From contig JARGFP010000001.1 in NCBI GenBank assembly GCA_029210585.1, forward strand, positions 1 to 64,000: a stretch of DNA of 64,000 nucleotides. The letters run 5' to 3'. Both the position numbers and the translations under genes were made by a program. The notes under the pieces are model-generated. The model worked only from the letters and a program-made list of their open reading frames with translations, was not told where the DNA came from and did not search any database. This stretch comes from Bacteroidales bacterium. Lineage in GTDB: Bacteria; Bacteroidota; Bacteroidia; Bacteroidales; GCA-2748055. Shown piece by piece: positions 27,161 to 36,502 of this stretch (the first letter of the stretch is position 1; each line of letters opens with the position of its first letter).

Positions 27161-27811
27161 ATGAAACACCAGATCGCACCTTCCATTCTCAACGCCGATT
27201 TTCTGCGGCTGTCTGAAGTGATCCATATGTTGAACCAAAGCGAAGCGGACCTGATCCACCTGGATATCATGGATGGTGTATTTGTTCCCAACCTCTCGTT
27301 CGGTTTTCCGATCATCAGCCAGATCAACGAGATGGCAGAAAAACCACTGGATGTGCACCTGATGATCACCGAGCCCGACCGGTACCTGGAACGTTTCAGG
27401 GATGCGGGTGCTGACCTTCTTACAGTGCATTACGAGGCATGCCATGACTTACATGCTACCTTGAAGGAGATCTCTGCACTGGGCATGAAGCCATCGGTTT
27501 CCCTGAAACCGGAAACAGATGTTTCCGTGCTGCAGCCTTACCTTCCGAACCTGGACATGGTGCTGATCATGACTGTTGAACCGGGTTACGGGGGACAATC
27601 CTTTATGGAGGAGTCATACGGACGTGTGCAGCAGCTCCGTGACATGATCAGGAAAGCAGGGGTGCCTACTGTCATTGAAGTAGACGGAGGCATTGGCAGG
27701 CACAACCTGCATGATCTGAAGGATGCCGGGGCAAGTGTTTTCGTGATTGGCACTTCGATTTTCCGCGCTGATGATCCGGCAGCCATGATCAGCGAATTGA
27801 AACATATGTAA
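27161..27811 (+). CDS. rpe: Ribulose-phosphate 3-epimerase
   Basis: 216 residues, normal length. Signature segments: APSILNADFLRLSE at the N-terminus, LDIMDGVFVPNLSFG, MTVEPGYGGQSFME, and EVDGGIGRHNL with the catalytic Asp. It interconverts ribulose 5-phosphate and xylulose 5-phosphate in the pentose phosphate pathway. It stands alone, divergent from the TonB receptor and convergent with the next gene (5-base gap). A perfect TAnnTTTG element (27139-27146) ends 14 bases before the start. Confidence 0.96.
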   Translation: MKHQIAPSILNADFLRLSEVIHMLNQSEADLIHLDIMDGVFVPNLSFGFPIISQINEMAEKPLDVHLMITEPDRYLERFRDAGADLLTVHYEACHDLHATLKEISALGMKPSVSLKPETDVSVLQPYLPNLDMVLIMTVEPGYGGQSFMEESYGRVQQLRDMIRKAGVPTVIEVDGGIGRHNLHDLKDAGASVFVIGTSIFRADDPAAMISELKHM

Positions 27812-27816
27812 TCGGA

Positions 27817-29019
27817 TTATCCCTTCAGGTAGTTCTCAAGATACCTGAAGGGCTCCGTTAGTTCACCGTTCCTGGTGATGGTTGCGCGGTGCACAATGCC
27901 TTCCCTGTCATCTCCCAGCAGCGGAGGGACGACATTTTTCAGCAGGGCTTCGCCAAAATCCTTCGAGGCATCCCGTGGCAGTTCACCCGGGAGATTGTCC
28001 ACGGCCATCACCGTAACCACATCTTCTTTGAAGGGGTCTTCTGCTTCCTCTCCTGTTGCCGGATCATAGCCGTAGAACGGATCCGCGATGGTGGATGGAC
28101 GAATGGTGGAGGCAATCGGCCCGTCGATATCACAGCTGATATCCGCAATCACACGGATGGGAATACCCGGATCCTGCAGGTCCTCCCGTGAAAGCAGCAC
28201 AGGCGACCTGGGGTCCCAGAAGTGACAGGCTATATACATGTCGGATTTCCTGGCATAAGGTTGAAACGCGTTTTCATATGCATCGGGATGGTCGATGAAG
28301 TGGTCGAAATTAAAATCCGGTTCGTGAATATGCCGGGCGTAGTGCCACGGATCCAACCGGCAGAACCGGGTTTCAATGTTGTCATCTACCAGGTAAGCCA
28401 TGGGGGTTACCTCCCTGATCCCTGCCGCCCTGAGAATCTCCATGGCGCCGTGTGCCACCCTTCCGCCGCCTGTCAGCACAATCCGGGTATGCTCCACCTG
28501 CAGGTTCGCCAGGTGCGTTTTCATCTCCTCCAGTCCGGAAAGCCTCCAGGCCGGCCGGAGCGCGAATGCCCCCGTTCGCAGACCATATGCACGCAGTCCG
28601 TTGTATGCTCCCACGATCCCTGCCCACCTTCCAAAGGCCACCACCCGTGAATGATCGGCACGGACCAGGTATTCATAATCCACCAGGGTGATATGCATCC
28701 TTGTGATCTCCTGCAGCAGCCTGCGGTTATAGGGTTGCTCCTTGGCCGTATGTGAAAAGAACAGGTAGGTTTTTTTGCCTGCCAGGGCAGAGATATCCAC
28801 TTCCTTCACCCCCATGAGGATGTCACAATCCCGCAGGTTTTCCTGCAGCGTTATACCGGCCTCCCTGTATTCGGAATCAGAAAAACAGCGGTTCAACGAA
28901 GGCTGCACCACCAGTATGGTCCCAGGGTACAAGGCAAGCAACTGTTTACATTGTCCGGGTGTAAGTGGAACCCGCCTGTCGGGGGGAGCCTTTGTTTCCC
29001 TCAGGATACCTATTTTCAT
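27817..29019 (-). CDS. NAD(P)-dependent oxidoreductase, alanine/saccharopine dehydrogenase-like
   Basis: 400 residues. The N-terminal domain resembles AlaDH/PNT proteins (GILRETKAPPDRRVPLTPGQ; the Arg and following Lys regions bind substrate in the family). A Rossmann segment RIVLTGGGRVAHGAMEIL lies at about 180-197. The C-terminal part (DISCDIDGPIASTIRPSTI) is like saccharopine dehydrogenase (lysine-forming) relatives. It probably acts on an amino acid or saccharopine-like compound, but the reaction is not certain. It is a single gene, convergent with rpe, and its start is divergent from nothing nearby. Confidence 0.8.
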   Translation of the reverse strand: MKIGILRETKAPPDRRVPLTPGQCKQLLALYPGTILVVQPSLNRCFSDSEYREAGITLQENLRDCDILMGVKEVDISALAGKKTYLFFSHTAKEQPYNRRLLQEITRMHITLVDYEYLVRADHSRVVAFGRWAGIVGAYNGLRAYGLRTGAFALRPAWRLSGLEEMKTHLANLQVEHTRIVLTGGGRVAHGAMEILRAAGIREVTPMAYLVDDNIETRFCRLDPWHYARHIHEPDFNFDHFIDHPDAYENAFQPYARKSDMYIACHFWDPRSPVLLSREDLQDPGIPIRVIADISCDIDGPIASTIRPSTIADPFYGYDPATGEEAEDPFKEDVVTVMAVDNLPGELPRDASKDFGEALLKNVVPPLLGDDREGIVHRATITRNGELTEPFRYLENYLKG

Positions 29020-29040
29020 TTTCTGTCGTTTGCCACTAAT

Positions 29041-29211
29041 TTAATGATTTACATTCAGACGTGGCAGTTTATGTAAATGTTTGAAGACAGCAAGCAGCAG
29101 CAACCGCTCATTATCATTCCCTGTCTGAACACTTCCGGCCAGGCGGAACCCGTCGTTGTAAAACGCCTGGCCGATTGCAGCAAATTCTTCAGAGGTTCCG
29201 GGTATTGTCAA
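29041..29211 (-). CDS. Possible small ORF or gene remnant, in frame after a TAG stop
   Basis: 56 residues from a TTG start; no ATG is present. It begins one codon after the TAG stop of the upstream SRPBCC/GyrI gene and is in the same frame. Codon usage and composition look coding (TIPGTSEEFAAIGQAFYNDG and onward). No family was recognised. It may be a separate small gene, the remnant of a former gene, or a C-terminal extension lost by a nonsense mutation. The upstream protein has a natural-looking end (FPLKQ), so the extension idea is weak. Confidence 0.3.
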   Translation of the reverse strand: MTIPGTSEEFAAIGQAFYNDGFRLAGSVQTGNDNERLLLLAVFKHLHKLPRLNVNH

Positions 29212-29214
29212 TGC

Positions 29215-30225
29215 CTATTGTTTTAAAGGAAATGCAATCATGGTTTTCCATGTCATCGGGTTGTCCGACTCCATCGGAGAGGTCAGGTAGACTTCAAAAG
29301 CCTCCCCGGTAACTTCCAGGTCATTCGATGCAACATATTCTGAAAGCGCTTCATATGATTCTGAAAGGTATTCGTATTTCCCGGTATGCGTAGCCGCCAC
29401 AGCTTCGATCGCCGGGTAAAACCGGGGACGAACTTCACCGGCTGCAGTACCAGGGGCTTTTACGGGCATCGCAAGCAGTGCATTGGATATACCGCTCTGT
29501 TCATCATAGTCGAGATAATGCGCAAAAGGAGGGCCATTGGGTTCCAGCCCCTGTTGGCGGATCACCTCCTGGAGCAACGGAAACCCTGTCTGCATCTGGC
29601 TGGCAATCTCCTCCATGGTTCCTGAAGCAGGGACCACCATCGCGTAGGTATCATATGACCTTTCGGTGCCAATGACTGACAGTTCATACATCTTCGGGGG
29701 ATTGGCCTCCAGGAAAGCCTTGTAATCGGCCAGTCCGGAAGTAAAGGAGGATTCGAGCGGCCCTTTCATCATCAACAGCATGAATCTTCCGAAAGGATAA
29801 GATCCCTCCGAGGTAAATTGCCAGGTAACACGGGTGCCCCCCTCCTGCTCTTCCAGGGTCCACTCCACCAGCGACGATTCAGAACTTTCGCCGAACCAGA
29901 TGCTGGACGCGATGTAACCGGGGTAATGGACAGAATCGACACGCATTTTCCCATTGCCGATCTTATCGCCTTTCCAGGTATAAGTCGACCCTACATACCC
30001 GGGTTGCGGACTGATGGTCACATCTGCATCCGGCTCCATGCGCAACCATGGATCCCATGCAGTCCTGTCTGCATACCGCGCCGTCTGGTGAAAGACCTGT
30101 CCGGGGGAAAGGGCTATCTCCTCCTGTGCAGTATTTGTTGCTTCTCCGGGCAGAAAAACCGGGATTATCAGCACCAGGCCTGCAATGACCAGCAAGATGA
30201 TCAATACTACTTTTAAAAATTTCAT
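29215..30225 (-). CDS. SRPBCC-domain protein fused to GyrI-like effector-binding domain
   Basis: 336 residues from ATG 30225; longer in-frame starts add an implausible Cys/Arg-rich leader. One N-terminal hydrophobic helix (MKFLKVVLIILLVIAGLVLI) probably anchors it in the membrane. Residues about 35-175 form a START/SRPBCC-type region (WDPWLRMEPDADVTI, WTLEEQEGGTRVTWQF). Residues about 185-336 form a GyrI-like/AraC effector-binding-like region (PFAHYLDYDE, TGKYEYLSESYEALSEYV). The combination occurs in Bacteroidota proteins without known function. It is divergent from the S1/P1-type gene. Confidence 0.8.
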   Translation of the reverse strand: MKFLKVVLIILLVIAGLVLIIPVFLPGEATNTAQEEIALSPGQVFHQTARYADRTAWDPWLRMEPDADVTISPQPGYVGSTYTWKGDKIGNGKMRVDSVHYPGYIASSIWFGESSESSLVEWTLEEQEGGTRVTWQFTSEGSYPFGRFMLLMMKGPLESSFTSGLADYKAFLEANPPKMYELSVIGTERSYDTYAMVVPASGTMEEIASQMQTGFPLLQEVIRQQGLEPNGPPFAHYLDYDEQSGISNALLAMPVKAPGTAAGEVRPRFYPAIEAVAATHTGKYEYLSESYEALSEYVASNDLEVTGEAFEVYLTSPMESDNPMTWKTMIAFPLKQ

Positions 30226-30379
30226 GACAAATGATTTGGTTAGTTTGCAGCAATTTAAGCAACCGGACGATACGATACAATACCTGCAGGAATTTAACAC
30301 TTTTTTCACTTCCCGATTTCCTGCATCCCGTTGTGAACGCCTCGCCATTTTCATTACTTTTACGGCCTGAATGTAACCG

Positions 30380-31498
30380 ATGAAAAAAAATAAAGCCAAC
30401 CTCCGTACCTTGCCCCTGCTTGCAGCGGTGATCATGCTCAGCAGCTGGGGTAGTACAGGTCATACCATGATCAGTTTCAGGATCAACCTTTCATTCAACC
30501 AGGAAATGTCGCGCTTCAACGACTGGGTGTTCTATCTTTCTGAACATGCCTCCGATGCTGACAAAAGGAAGAGTGATGATCCCGCTGAGGGTCCGAAACA
30601 CTATATCGATATTGATAATTACGACAGTTTCGTGGAAAACGGCACCATCCCCCACGCATTGGAGGAATGTATCTCGGAGTATGGTGCCGGGTTTGTCGCA
30701 GACAATGGATACCTTCCATGGGCCACGCTGGCCATGTACGATTCGGTGGTGAATTGCATGCGCCGTGAAGACTGGACCAATGCAAAGAAATATGCTGCTG
30801 ACATGGGGCATTACGTGGCCGACGGGCACATGCCCATGCACCTGACCGGGAATTACGATGGACAGTTTACGGGTAACAAGGGAATCCATGCACGTTACGA
30901 GATTGACATGATTGCACGGTACCACGATCAAATCGTCTATGAGGGCACTCCTGCAGCAACAATCGATGATCCCCTGGCGTACATCTTCAATTATATTTAT
31001 GCGAACTATCCGTACATGGATTCCATCCTGATTGCTGATGATTATGCCACAGAAATGGGAAATGGAAATACTTCGGAACAGTATTACCTGGCACTTTGGG
31101 AACGTACGGAACACCTCACCCGGAAGTTATTCAGCAATGCCTCGCATGCCTTTGCAGAACTGCTGTATGCTGCCTGGATCGAAGCCGGCCGGCCCGGGGC
31201 CGAAGCCACAGCCATTTCTCCGACTATGCCCGCCACCACACTTTCCGGACTACATATTTCTCCTAATCCAGTAGGTGCACAGGCAACCATCAGCTATTAC
31301 AACAATGTGCCTGGTTTGCTTACAGCCACCGTTTTCAACGCCACAGGGCGCACTGCCATGCTGCTTGACGATCTCAGTACCACAATTGGCCGCCACACGC
31401 GTGAATGGAACCCTTCCCAACTCTCCAACGGAAATTATTACCTGGTCCTCCAATCCGGCTGCCGGAAAGTGTGTGCTCCATTTGTCGTGATGCACTGA
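30380..31498 (+). CDS. T9SS-exported zinc-dependent phospholipase C / S1-P1 nuclease-family protein
   Basis: 372 residues. The signal peptide leads to a mature N-terminus near Trp23 in WGSTGHTM, the zinc-binding Trp/His start known from P1 nuclease and PLC. Later ligand segments are HYIDIDNYD, GHYVADGHMPMH (about 142-154) and GIHARYE (about 168-174). The last about 80 residues form a type A T9SS sorting domain (ISPNPVGAQATISY and a closing GNYYLVLQSG). It is inferred to be secreted through T9SS and to cut nucleic acids or phospholipids at or outside the surface. The gene precedes the leucine operon but is not part of it. Confidence 0.85.
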   Translation: MKKNKANLRTLPLLAAVIMLSSWGSTGHTMISFRINLSFNQEMSRFNDWVFYLSEHASDADKRKSDDPAEGPKHYIDIDNYDSFVENGTIPHALEECISEYGAGFVADNGYLPWATLAMYDSVVNCMRREDWTNAKKYAADMGHYVADGHMPMHLTGNYDGQFTGNKGIHARYEIDMIARYHDQIVYEGTPAATIDDPLAYIFNYIYANYPYMDSILIADDYATEMGNGNTSEQYYLALWERTEHLTRKLFSNASHAFAELLYAAWIEAGRPGAEATAISPTMPATTLSGLHISPNPVGAQATISYYNNVPGLLTATVFNATGRTAMLLDDLSTTIGRHTREWNPSQLSNGNYYLVLQSGCRKVCAPFVVMH

Positions 31499-31591
31499 CC
31501 CACCGGTTATTCCCGCGAAAAAAATTTCTCCCGGGCAATCCAATACAACTGTATTCTTTACTGAATCAGAAATCCAACTGAACAGGCATCT

Positions 31592-31616
31592 GAACATATC
31601 ACATAAATATATGTTC
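31592..31616. promoter_or_regulatory. 8-bp inverted repeat just upstream of the leu promoter
   Basis: GAACATAT (31592-31599) and ATATGTTC (31609-31616) with a 9-base spacer. It is centred about 54 bases before the expected start of leu transcription, an activator-like position. Confidence 0.45.
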
Positions 31617-31643
31617 TAAAGCATGTATGTGAAAGAAGTTTCT

Positions 31644-31651
31644 TAACTTTG
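31644..31651 (+). promoter_or_regulatory. Candidate -7 element of the leucine operon
   Basis: TAACTTTG is a perfect TAnnTTTG. No clear -33 TTG precedes it. The leader to the leuC GTG would be about 115 bases. Confidence 0.6.
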
Positions 31652-31656
31652 CAGAC

Positions 31657-31710
31657 TTCCGGGCATTGTCATGTCAGCACCCCCTTCACACATCGGCGGT
31701 CTGCCCGGAA
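31657..31710 (+). promoter_or_regulatory. 9-bp inverted repeat in the leu leader
   Basis: TTCCGGGCA (31657-31665) and TGCCCGGAA (31702-31710) are exact complements with a 36-base loop, starting almost at the expected transcript start. It may be a leader hairpin. No Leu-rich leader peptide was found. Confidence 0.5.
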
Positions 31711-31773
31711 AAACTGAAGCAGCAGATGTTGCAGAAAGAACATTTAATAAACCGAAAAAAAAAACGAAGAGCA

Positions 31774-33177
31774 GTGGCTGGAAAAACATTATTTGACAAA
31801 GTATGGGATGCGCATGTTGTGCAGGAGATCGAGGGTGGCCCGAGTGTATTGTACATTGACAAACACCTGATTCATGAAGTAACGAGTCCGCAGGCATTTG
31901 CGGGGATCGACGCCCGCGGGATGAAGGTTTTTCGCCCGCAGAATACCGTAGCGACGCCGGACCACAATGTGCCCACAATCGATCAGCATGTGACCATCCA
32001 TGACGAACTGTCCAGGTTCCAGGTAAATAAACTGACACAGAATTGTGAGAACCACGGCATTGAATTGTACGGACTCAACCATCCCTACCAGGGGATCGTA
32101 CATGTGATCGGCCCTGAACTTGGCATAACCCAACCGGGCATGACCATCGTCTGCGGGGATTCACATACCTCCACGCACGGTGCCTTCGGCAGCGTGGCAT
32201 TCGGCATCGGCACCAGCGAAGTGGAAATGGTGCTCACCACCCAGTGTATCCTCCAGCCCAAGCCAAAGAAAATGCGGATCAACGTGGAGGGTGAACTGGC
32301 CAAGGGTGTGACAGCGAAAGACATCATCCTGTATATCATCTCACAGATCTCCACCAGTGGCGGCACAGGCTACTTCATAGAATATGCAGGTTCGGCCATC
32401 CGCAGCCTCTCCATGGAGGGCCGGATGACCATCTGTAACATGAGTATAGAAAGCGGAGCCCGGGGTGGTCTGATCACACCTGATGCAACCACCTATGAAT
32501 ACATCAGGGGCCGCGAATTCGCTCCCAAAGGAGAAGCCTTTGAGAAGGCCGTGCAACAATGGGAATCATTGAAGACTGATGAGGATGCTGTTTTTGACCG
32601 GGAGCTGACGTTTGCCGCATCGGATATTCAGCCGATGATCACATACGGTACCAATCCGGGCATGGGAACGAAGATCTCAGGAAACATTCCTGCTGAATCC
32701 GACATTGAAGCCTCGGGACAAAAGAGCTTTAAAAAATCTCTGGCATACATGGGTTTTGAGCCGGGAGTGCCGCTGGAAGGCATGCCTGTGGATTTTGTTT
32801 TCGTGGGCAGCTGCACCAATGGCAGGATCGAAGACCTGAGGGCCTTCAGCGCTTTCGTGAAAGGTAAAAAGAAAGCGGACAACATTACCGCATGGATTGT
32901 CCCCGGCTCCAAGCAGGTGGAAAAACAGGCCATAGAAGAGGGCCTTGACAAGGTCCTTGAAGCAGCCGGTTTCGAGCTGCGTCAGCCCGGCTGCTCCGCA
33001 TGCCTGGCCATGAATGATGACAAGATCCCGGAAGGAAAACTGGCAGTGTCCACTTCCAACCGAAATTTCGAAGGGCGCCAGGGACCTGGTGCAAGAACGA
33101 TGCTCGCCAGTCCGCTGACAGCAGCAGCTGTTGCTGTAACGGGAAAAGTGACGGACCCTTCAGGTTTAATCCAATAA
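31774..33177 (+). CDS. leuC: 3-isopropylmalate dehydratase large subunit
   Basis: 467 residues from a GTG start at 31774. This start gives the canonical beginning ([15 protein letters not shown]) and length; in-frame extension upstream is not family-like. The iron-sulfur ligand regions [12 protein letters not shown] and [10 protein letters not shown] and the [14 protein letters not shown]-type segment ([14 protein letters not shown]) are present. With LeuD it isomerises 2- to 3-isopropylmalate (or citramalate) in leucine/isoleucine synthesis. It is first in the leuC-leuD-synthase-leuB operon. The leader of about 115 bases holds a 9-bp inverted repeat. Confidence 0.95.
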   Translation: MAGKTLFDKVWDAHVVQEIEGGPSVLYIDKHLIHEVTSPQAFAGIDARGMKVFRPQNTVATPDHNVPTIDQHVTIHDELSRFQVNKLTQNCENHGIELYGLNHPYQGIVHVIGPELGITQPGMTIVCGDSHTSTHGAFGSVAFGIGTSEVEMVLTTQCILQPKPKKMRINVEGELAKGVTAKDIILYIISQISTSGGTGYFIEYAGSAIRSLSMEGRMTICNMSIESGARGGLITPDATTYEYIRGREFAPKGEAFEKAVQQWESLKTDEDAVFDRELTFAASDIQPMITYGTNPGMGTKISGNIPAESDIEASGQKSFKKSLAYMGFEPGVPLEGMPVDFVFVGSCTNGRIEDLRAFSAFVKGKKKADNITAWIVPGSKQVEKQAIEEGLDKVLEAAGFELRQPGCSACLAMNDDKIPEGKLAVSTSNRNFEGRQGPGARTMLASPLTAAAVAVTGKVTDPSGLIQ

Positions 33178-33188
33178 AAAAAAACAGA

Positions 33189-33782
33189 ATGGTTATAGAG
33201 AAATTTACTACAGTACGCTCAACAGCAGTCCCGTTGCCCATTGAGAATGTTGATACGGACCAGATCATTCCTGCACGCTTCCTGAAAGCCACCACGCGGG
33301 AAGGATTCGGCGACAATCTATTCAGGGACTGGCGCTATGACAAAGCAGGGAACCCAAAAGAGGATTTTATACTCAACCAGGACAGATACAGCGGTTCCAT
33401 CCTTGTGGCAGGCAAGAATTTTGGCAGCGGATCAAGTCGCGAGCATGCAGCCTGGGCCATCTCTGACTATGGTTTCAGGGTGGTGGTCTCCAGTTTCTTT
33501 GCCGATATATTCAAAAACAATTCCCTGAACAACGGGCTGTTGCCGGTACAGGTATCTGAAGCATTCCTGCAAACCATCTTCGACATGGTCGAAGCAGATC
33601 CGGGCACCGAGCTCGAAGTCAACCTGGAGCAACAACAGATCAGTATTGCAGGCACGGACCATGCCGAGACCTTTGAGATCAATCCCTATAAGAAAGAATG
33701 TATGCTGAACGGGTACACCGATATCGATTTCCTGATCAGCATCAAGGATAAGATTGAGGCATTTGAACAAAGTCGAACCTAA
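33189..33782 (+). CDS. leuD: 3-isopropylmalate dehydratase small subunit
   Basis: 197 residues, normal length. The conserved swivelling-domain features are [19 protein letters not shown] near the N-terminus and [17 protein letters not shown] with the substrate-binding Ser-Arg. It pairs with LeuC, whose gene ends 11 bases upstream; the next gene starts 12 bases downstream. Confidence 0.95.
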   Translation: MVIEKFTTVRSTAVPLPIENVDTDQIIPARFLKATTREGFGDNLFRDWRYDKAGNPKEDFILNQDRYSGSILVAGKNFGSGSSREHAAWAISDYGFRVVVSSFFADIFKNNSLNNGLLPVQVSEAFLQTIFDMVEADPGTELEVNLEQQQISIAGTDHAETFEINPYKKECMLNGYTDIDFLISIKDKIEAFEQSRT

Positions 33783-33794
33783 AATAACCGGACC

Positions 33795-35306
33795 ATGAAA
33801 ATAACCTTAATGGACACCACGCTCCGCGATGGTGAACAGACTTCCGGTGTTTCATTCACAGCGGGCGAAAAACTGAATATGGCCAGACTGCTCCTGGAAG
33901 AGCTCAAAGTCGACAGGATCGAGGTTGCATCTGCACGCGTTTCGGAAGGCGAATTCCAGGGTGCCAGGGAAATCTTCAGATGGGCAGGAGAGCACGGGTA
34001 TCTCGACCGGGTGGAAGTGCTGGGTTTTGTTGACGGGAATGCCTCGCTGGACTGGATTAAAGAAGCCGGCGGGAAGGTGATCAACCTGCTCACCAAGGGA
34101 TCATTGAACCATTGCAAGAACCAGCTCAGGAAAACCAGGGAGAAACACCTGGCTGATATCAAAGATTCTCTGAAAAGGGCAAGGGAGAAAGGCATCCGGG
34201 CGAATATCTATTTCGAAGACTGGTCGAACGGGATGCGCCACTCAAAAGACTACATGTATTATATGCTGGACAACCTTGGGAAAGAATCCATTGAACGGTA
34301 CATGCTTCCTGACACGCTGGGAATACTTAACCACAGGGAAACCTATGATTTCTGCCAGGACATCAAACAGCGGTATCCTGACCTGGCATTTGATTTCCAC
34401 GCACACAACGATTACGACCTGGCAACTGCGAATGTGTATGCAGCCATCAGTGCCGGCATCGACGGAATCCATACCACCGTAAACGGCCTCGGTGAAAGGG
34501 CAGGAAATGTGCCTGTTTCCAGTGTGATCGGGATCGTAGAGGACCATTTCAGGTACGAAATGTCGGTGGATACTTCCAAGCTATACGCTGTGAGCAAATT
34601 TATCGAAACCTTTTCAGGGGTGCGCATTCCAGAGAACAAACCGCTTATCGGTGAGAATGTCTTTACGCAGACCAGCGGGATCCACGCCGATGGTGACCAG
34701 AAAGACAACCTGTATTTCAACGACCTGCTGCCCGAACGTTTCGGCAGGAAACGTGCCTATGCGCTGGGCAAGATGTCGGGGAAGGCCAGCATCCTGAAAA
34801 ACCTGGAGGAACTGGGCATTGAGCTCTCCAAAGAGGATATGAAAAAAGTGACCAGGCGGGTCATTGAGCTTGGGGACAAGAAAGAGGTGGTTACCCAGGA
34901 TGACCTGCCCTATATCATCTCAGATGTGCTTCGGGGGCAGCGCATCAATGAAAAGATCAAGATCAGGAATTACTCGCTTTCAGTGGCAGCCGGGTTACGG
35001 TCCATGGCCACACTCAGCATCGAGATCGACAAAGAGGTATACGAAGCGACTGCCAGCGGAGATGGTCAGTACGACGCATTCATGAAGGCGCTCTGGAAGA
35101 TCTATGACAAACTCGGCAGAAAACACCCTGTGCTGGTGGACTACAACGTTACCATTCCGCCGGGAGGAAAAACAGATGCGCTGGTATTGTGTGCAATTAC
35201 CTGGAAGCATGAAGGTAAAACCTTCAAAACAAGGGGACTGGACTCAGACCAGACCGTCGCTGCCATTAAATGCACCACGCGCATGCTGAATGTCATCAAT
35301 GTTTAA
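33795..35306 (+). CDS. 2-isopropylmalate / (R)-citramalate synthase family protein
   Basis: 503 residues. The HMGL-like TIM barrel begins MDTTLRDGEQTSGVSF, with metal-binding DFHAHNDYDLATAN and the glycine segment NGLGERAGN. The C-terminal about 130 residues form the LeuA-type allosteric dimer domain (VAAGLRSMATLSIE). It condenses acetyl-CoA with 2-ketoisovalerate (leucine) or pyruvate (isoleucine via citramalate). In several Bacteroidota a second synthase of this kind sits between leuD and leuB and a separate leuA exists; no other synthase is in this window. I therefore leave LeuA and CimA open. Confidence 0.85.
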   Translation: MKITLMDTTLRDGEQTSGVSFTAGEKLNMARLLLEELKVDRIEVASARVSEGEFQGAREIFRWAGEHGYLDRVEVLGFVDGNASLDWIKEAGGKVINLLTKGSLNHCKNQLRKTREKHLADIKDSLKRAREKGIRANIYFEDWSNGMRHSKDYMYYMLDNLGKESIERYMLPDTLGILNHRETYDFCQDIKQRYPDLAFDFHAHNDYDLATANVYAAISAGIDGIHTTVNGLGERAGNVPVSSVIGIVEDHFRYEMSVDTSKLYAVSKFIETFSGVRIPENKPLIGENVFTQTSGIHADGDQKDNLYFNDLLPERFGRKRAYALGKMSGKASILKNLEELGIELSKEDMKKVTRRVIELGDKKEVVTQDDLPYIISDVLRGQRINEKIKIRNYSLSVAAGLRSMATLSIEIDKEVYEATASGDGQYDAFMKALWKIYDKLGRKHPVLVDYNVTIPPGGKTDALVLCAITWKHEGKTFKTRGLDSDQTVAAIKCTTRMLNVINV

Positions 35307-35360
35307 AAAAATCCAACAACAGAAGCCGGCCCGGCCGGTACAACCAAAAAACAAATATAC

Positions 35361-36422
35361 ATGAACTTCAAAATCGCTGTATTGCCAGGAGACGGTATCG
35401 GACCGGAAATTGTTGAACAGGCTGTAAAAGTCCTGAAAGCTGTTGCACAGAAGCACGGTCATGCATTTGCCTTCACTGAGGCCCCGGTGGGTGCTGCTGC
35501 CATTGACCAGACGGGCAATCCATATCCTGACGAGACACATGCGCTGTGCATGGAATCGGATGCAGTATTGTTCGGCGCCATCGGTGATCCGAAATATGAC
35601 AATGATCCGAAGGCGAAAGTAAGGCCCGAACAGGGACTACTGGCGATGCGGAAAAAACTCGGGCTCTATGCCAACATCCGGCCGGTGTCCACTTTCCCGT
35701 CGCTGATCCACAAATCGCCCTTGCGCAAGGAGCTTGTTGAAGGTGCCGATTTCGTGGTGATCAGGGAGCTGACCGGGGGAATATATTTCGGTGAGCCCCG
35801 CGGAAGATCGGAAGACGGTGAAAAGGCTTATGACACCTGTATCTATACAAAGGATGAGGTGAGAAGGATCGTGAACCTTGCATTTGAATACGCCAGGAAA
35901 CGCGACCATCGCCTGACGGTCGTTGACAAGGCAAATGTACTGGCATCATCACGTCTCTGGCGCGAGACCGTGCAGGAGATGGTTCCGGAAAACAAGGACG
36001 TGGAAGTGGATTATATGTTTGTCGACAATGCAGCCATGCAGATCATCCAGTGGCCAAAGAAATTTGATGTGATGGTAACGGAAAATATGTTTGGTGATAT
36101 CCTTTCAGATGAAGCCAGTGTAATCACGGGCTCGCTGGGGTTGTTGCCTTCGGCTTCCGTGGGCATACATACTTCCGTTTATGAACCGATCCATGGTTCC
36201 TATCCTCAGGCTGCAGGCAAGAACATTGCCAATCCCCTCGCCACCATTTTATCGGCAGCCATGTTGCTGGATGGTCTCAGCCTTGCCACCGAGGCCCGGG
36301 CGGTCAGGGATGCCGTTGCACTTTCGATGGAAGAAGGCGTTGTAACCGAAGATATCGCTGAAGGAAAAGCATCCAGCACCAGCGAGGCAGGCGAATGGAT
36401 TGCCTCCAGGTGTGCCGTCTGA
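35361..36422 (+). CDS. leuB: 3-isopropylmalate dehydrogenase
   Basis: 353 residues. Family landmarks: [16 protein letters not shown] at the N-terminus, the substrate-binding Arg in [11 protein letters not shown], and the metal/NAD segment [20 protein letters not shown] with [18 protein letters not shown] near the end. It oxidises and decarboxylates 3-isopropylmalate to 2-ketoisocaproate. It is the last gene of the leu operon, 54 bases after the synthase. Confidence 0.96.
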   Translation: MNFKIAVLPGDGIGPEIVEQAVKVLKAVAQKHGHAFAFTEAPVGAAAIDQTGNPYPDETHALCMESDAVLFGAIGDPKYDNDPKAKVRPEQGLLAMRKKLGLYANIRPVSTFPSLIHKSPLRKELVEGADFVVIRELTGGIYFGEPRGRSEDGEKAYDTCIYTKDEVRRIVNLAFEYARKRDHRLTVVDKANVLASSRLWRETVQEMVPENKDVEVDYMFVDNAAMQIIQWPKKFDVMVTENMFGDILSDEASVITGSLGLLPSASVGIHTSVYEPIHGSYPQAAGKNIANPLATILSAAMLLDGLSLATEARAVRDAVALSMEEGVVTEDIAEGKASSTSEAGEWIASRCAV

Positions 36423-36502
36423 ACAGATCCGGGAAGCACCGCAGCGATAGTACAGCATGGCAAACAGGTCGCTGTTACGGACAACCAGGTCGCGGTTCCG
36501 GT

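Noticed and set aside
31671-31796. 41-codon leader ORF before leuC
   Set aside because: It has only a single Leu codon and overlaps the leuC start; it does not look like an attenuator peptide.
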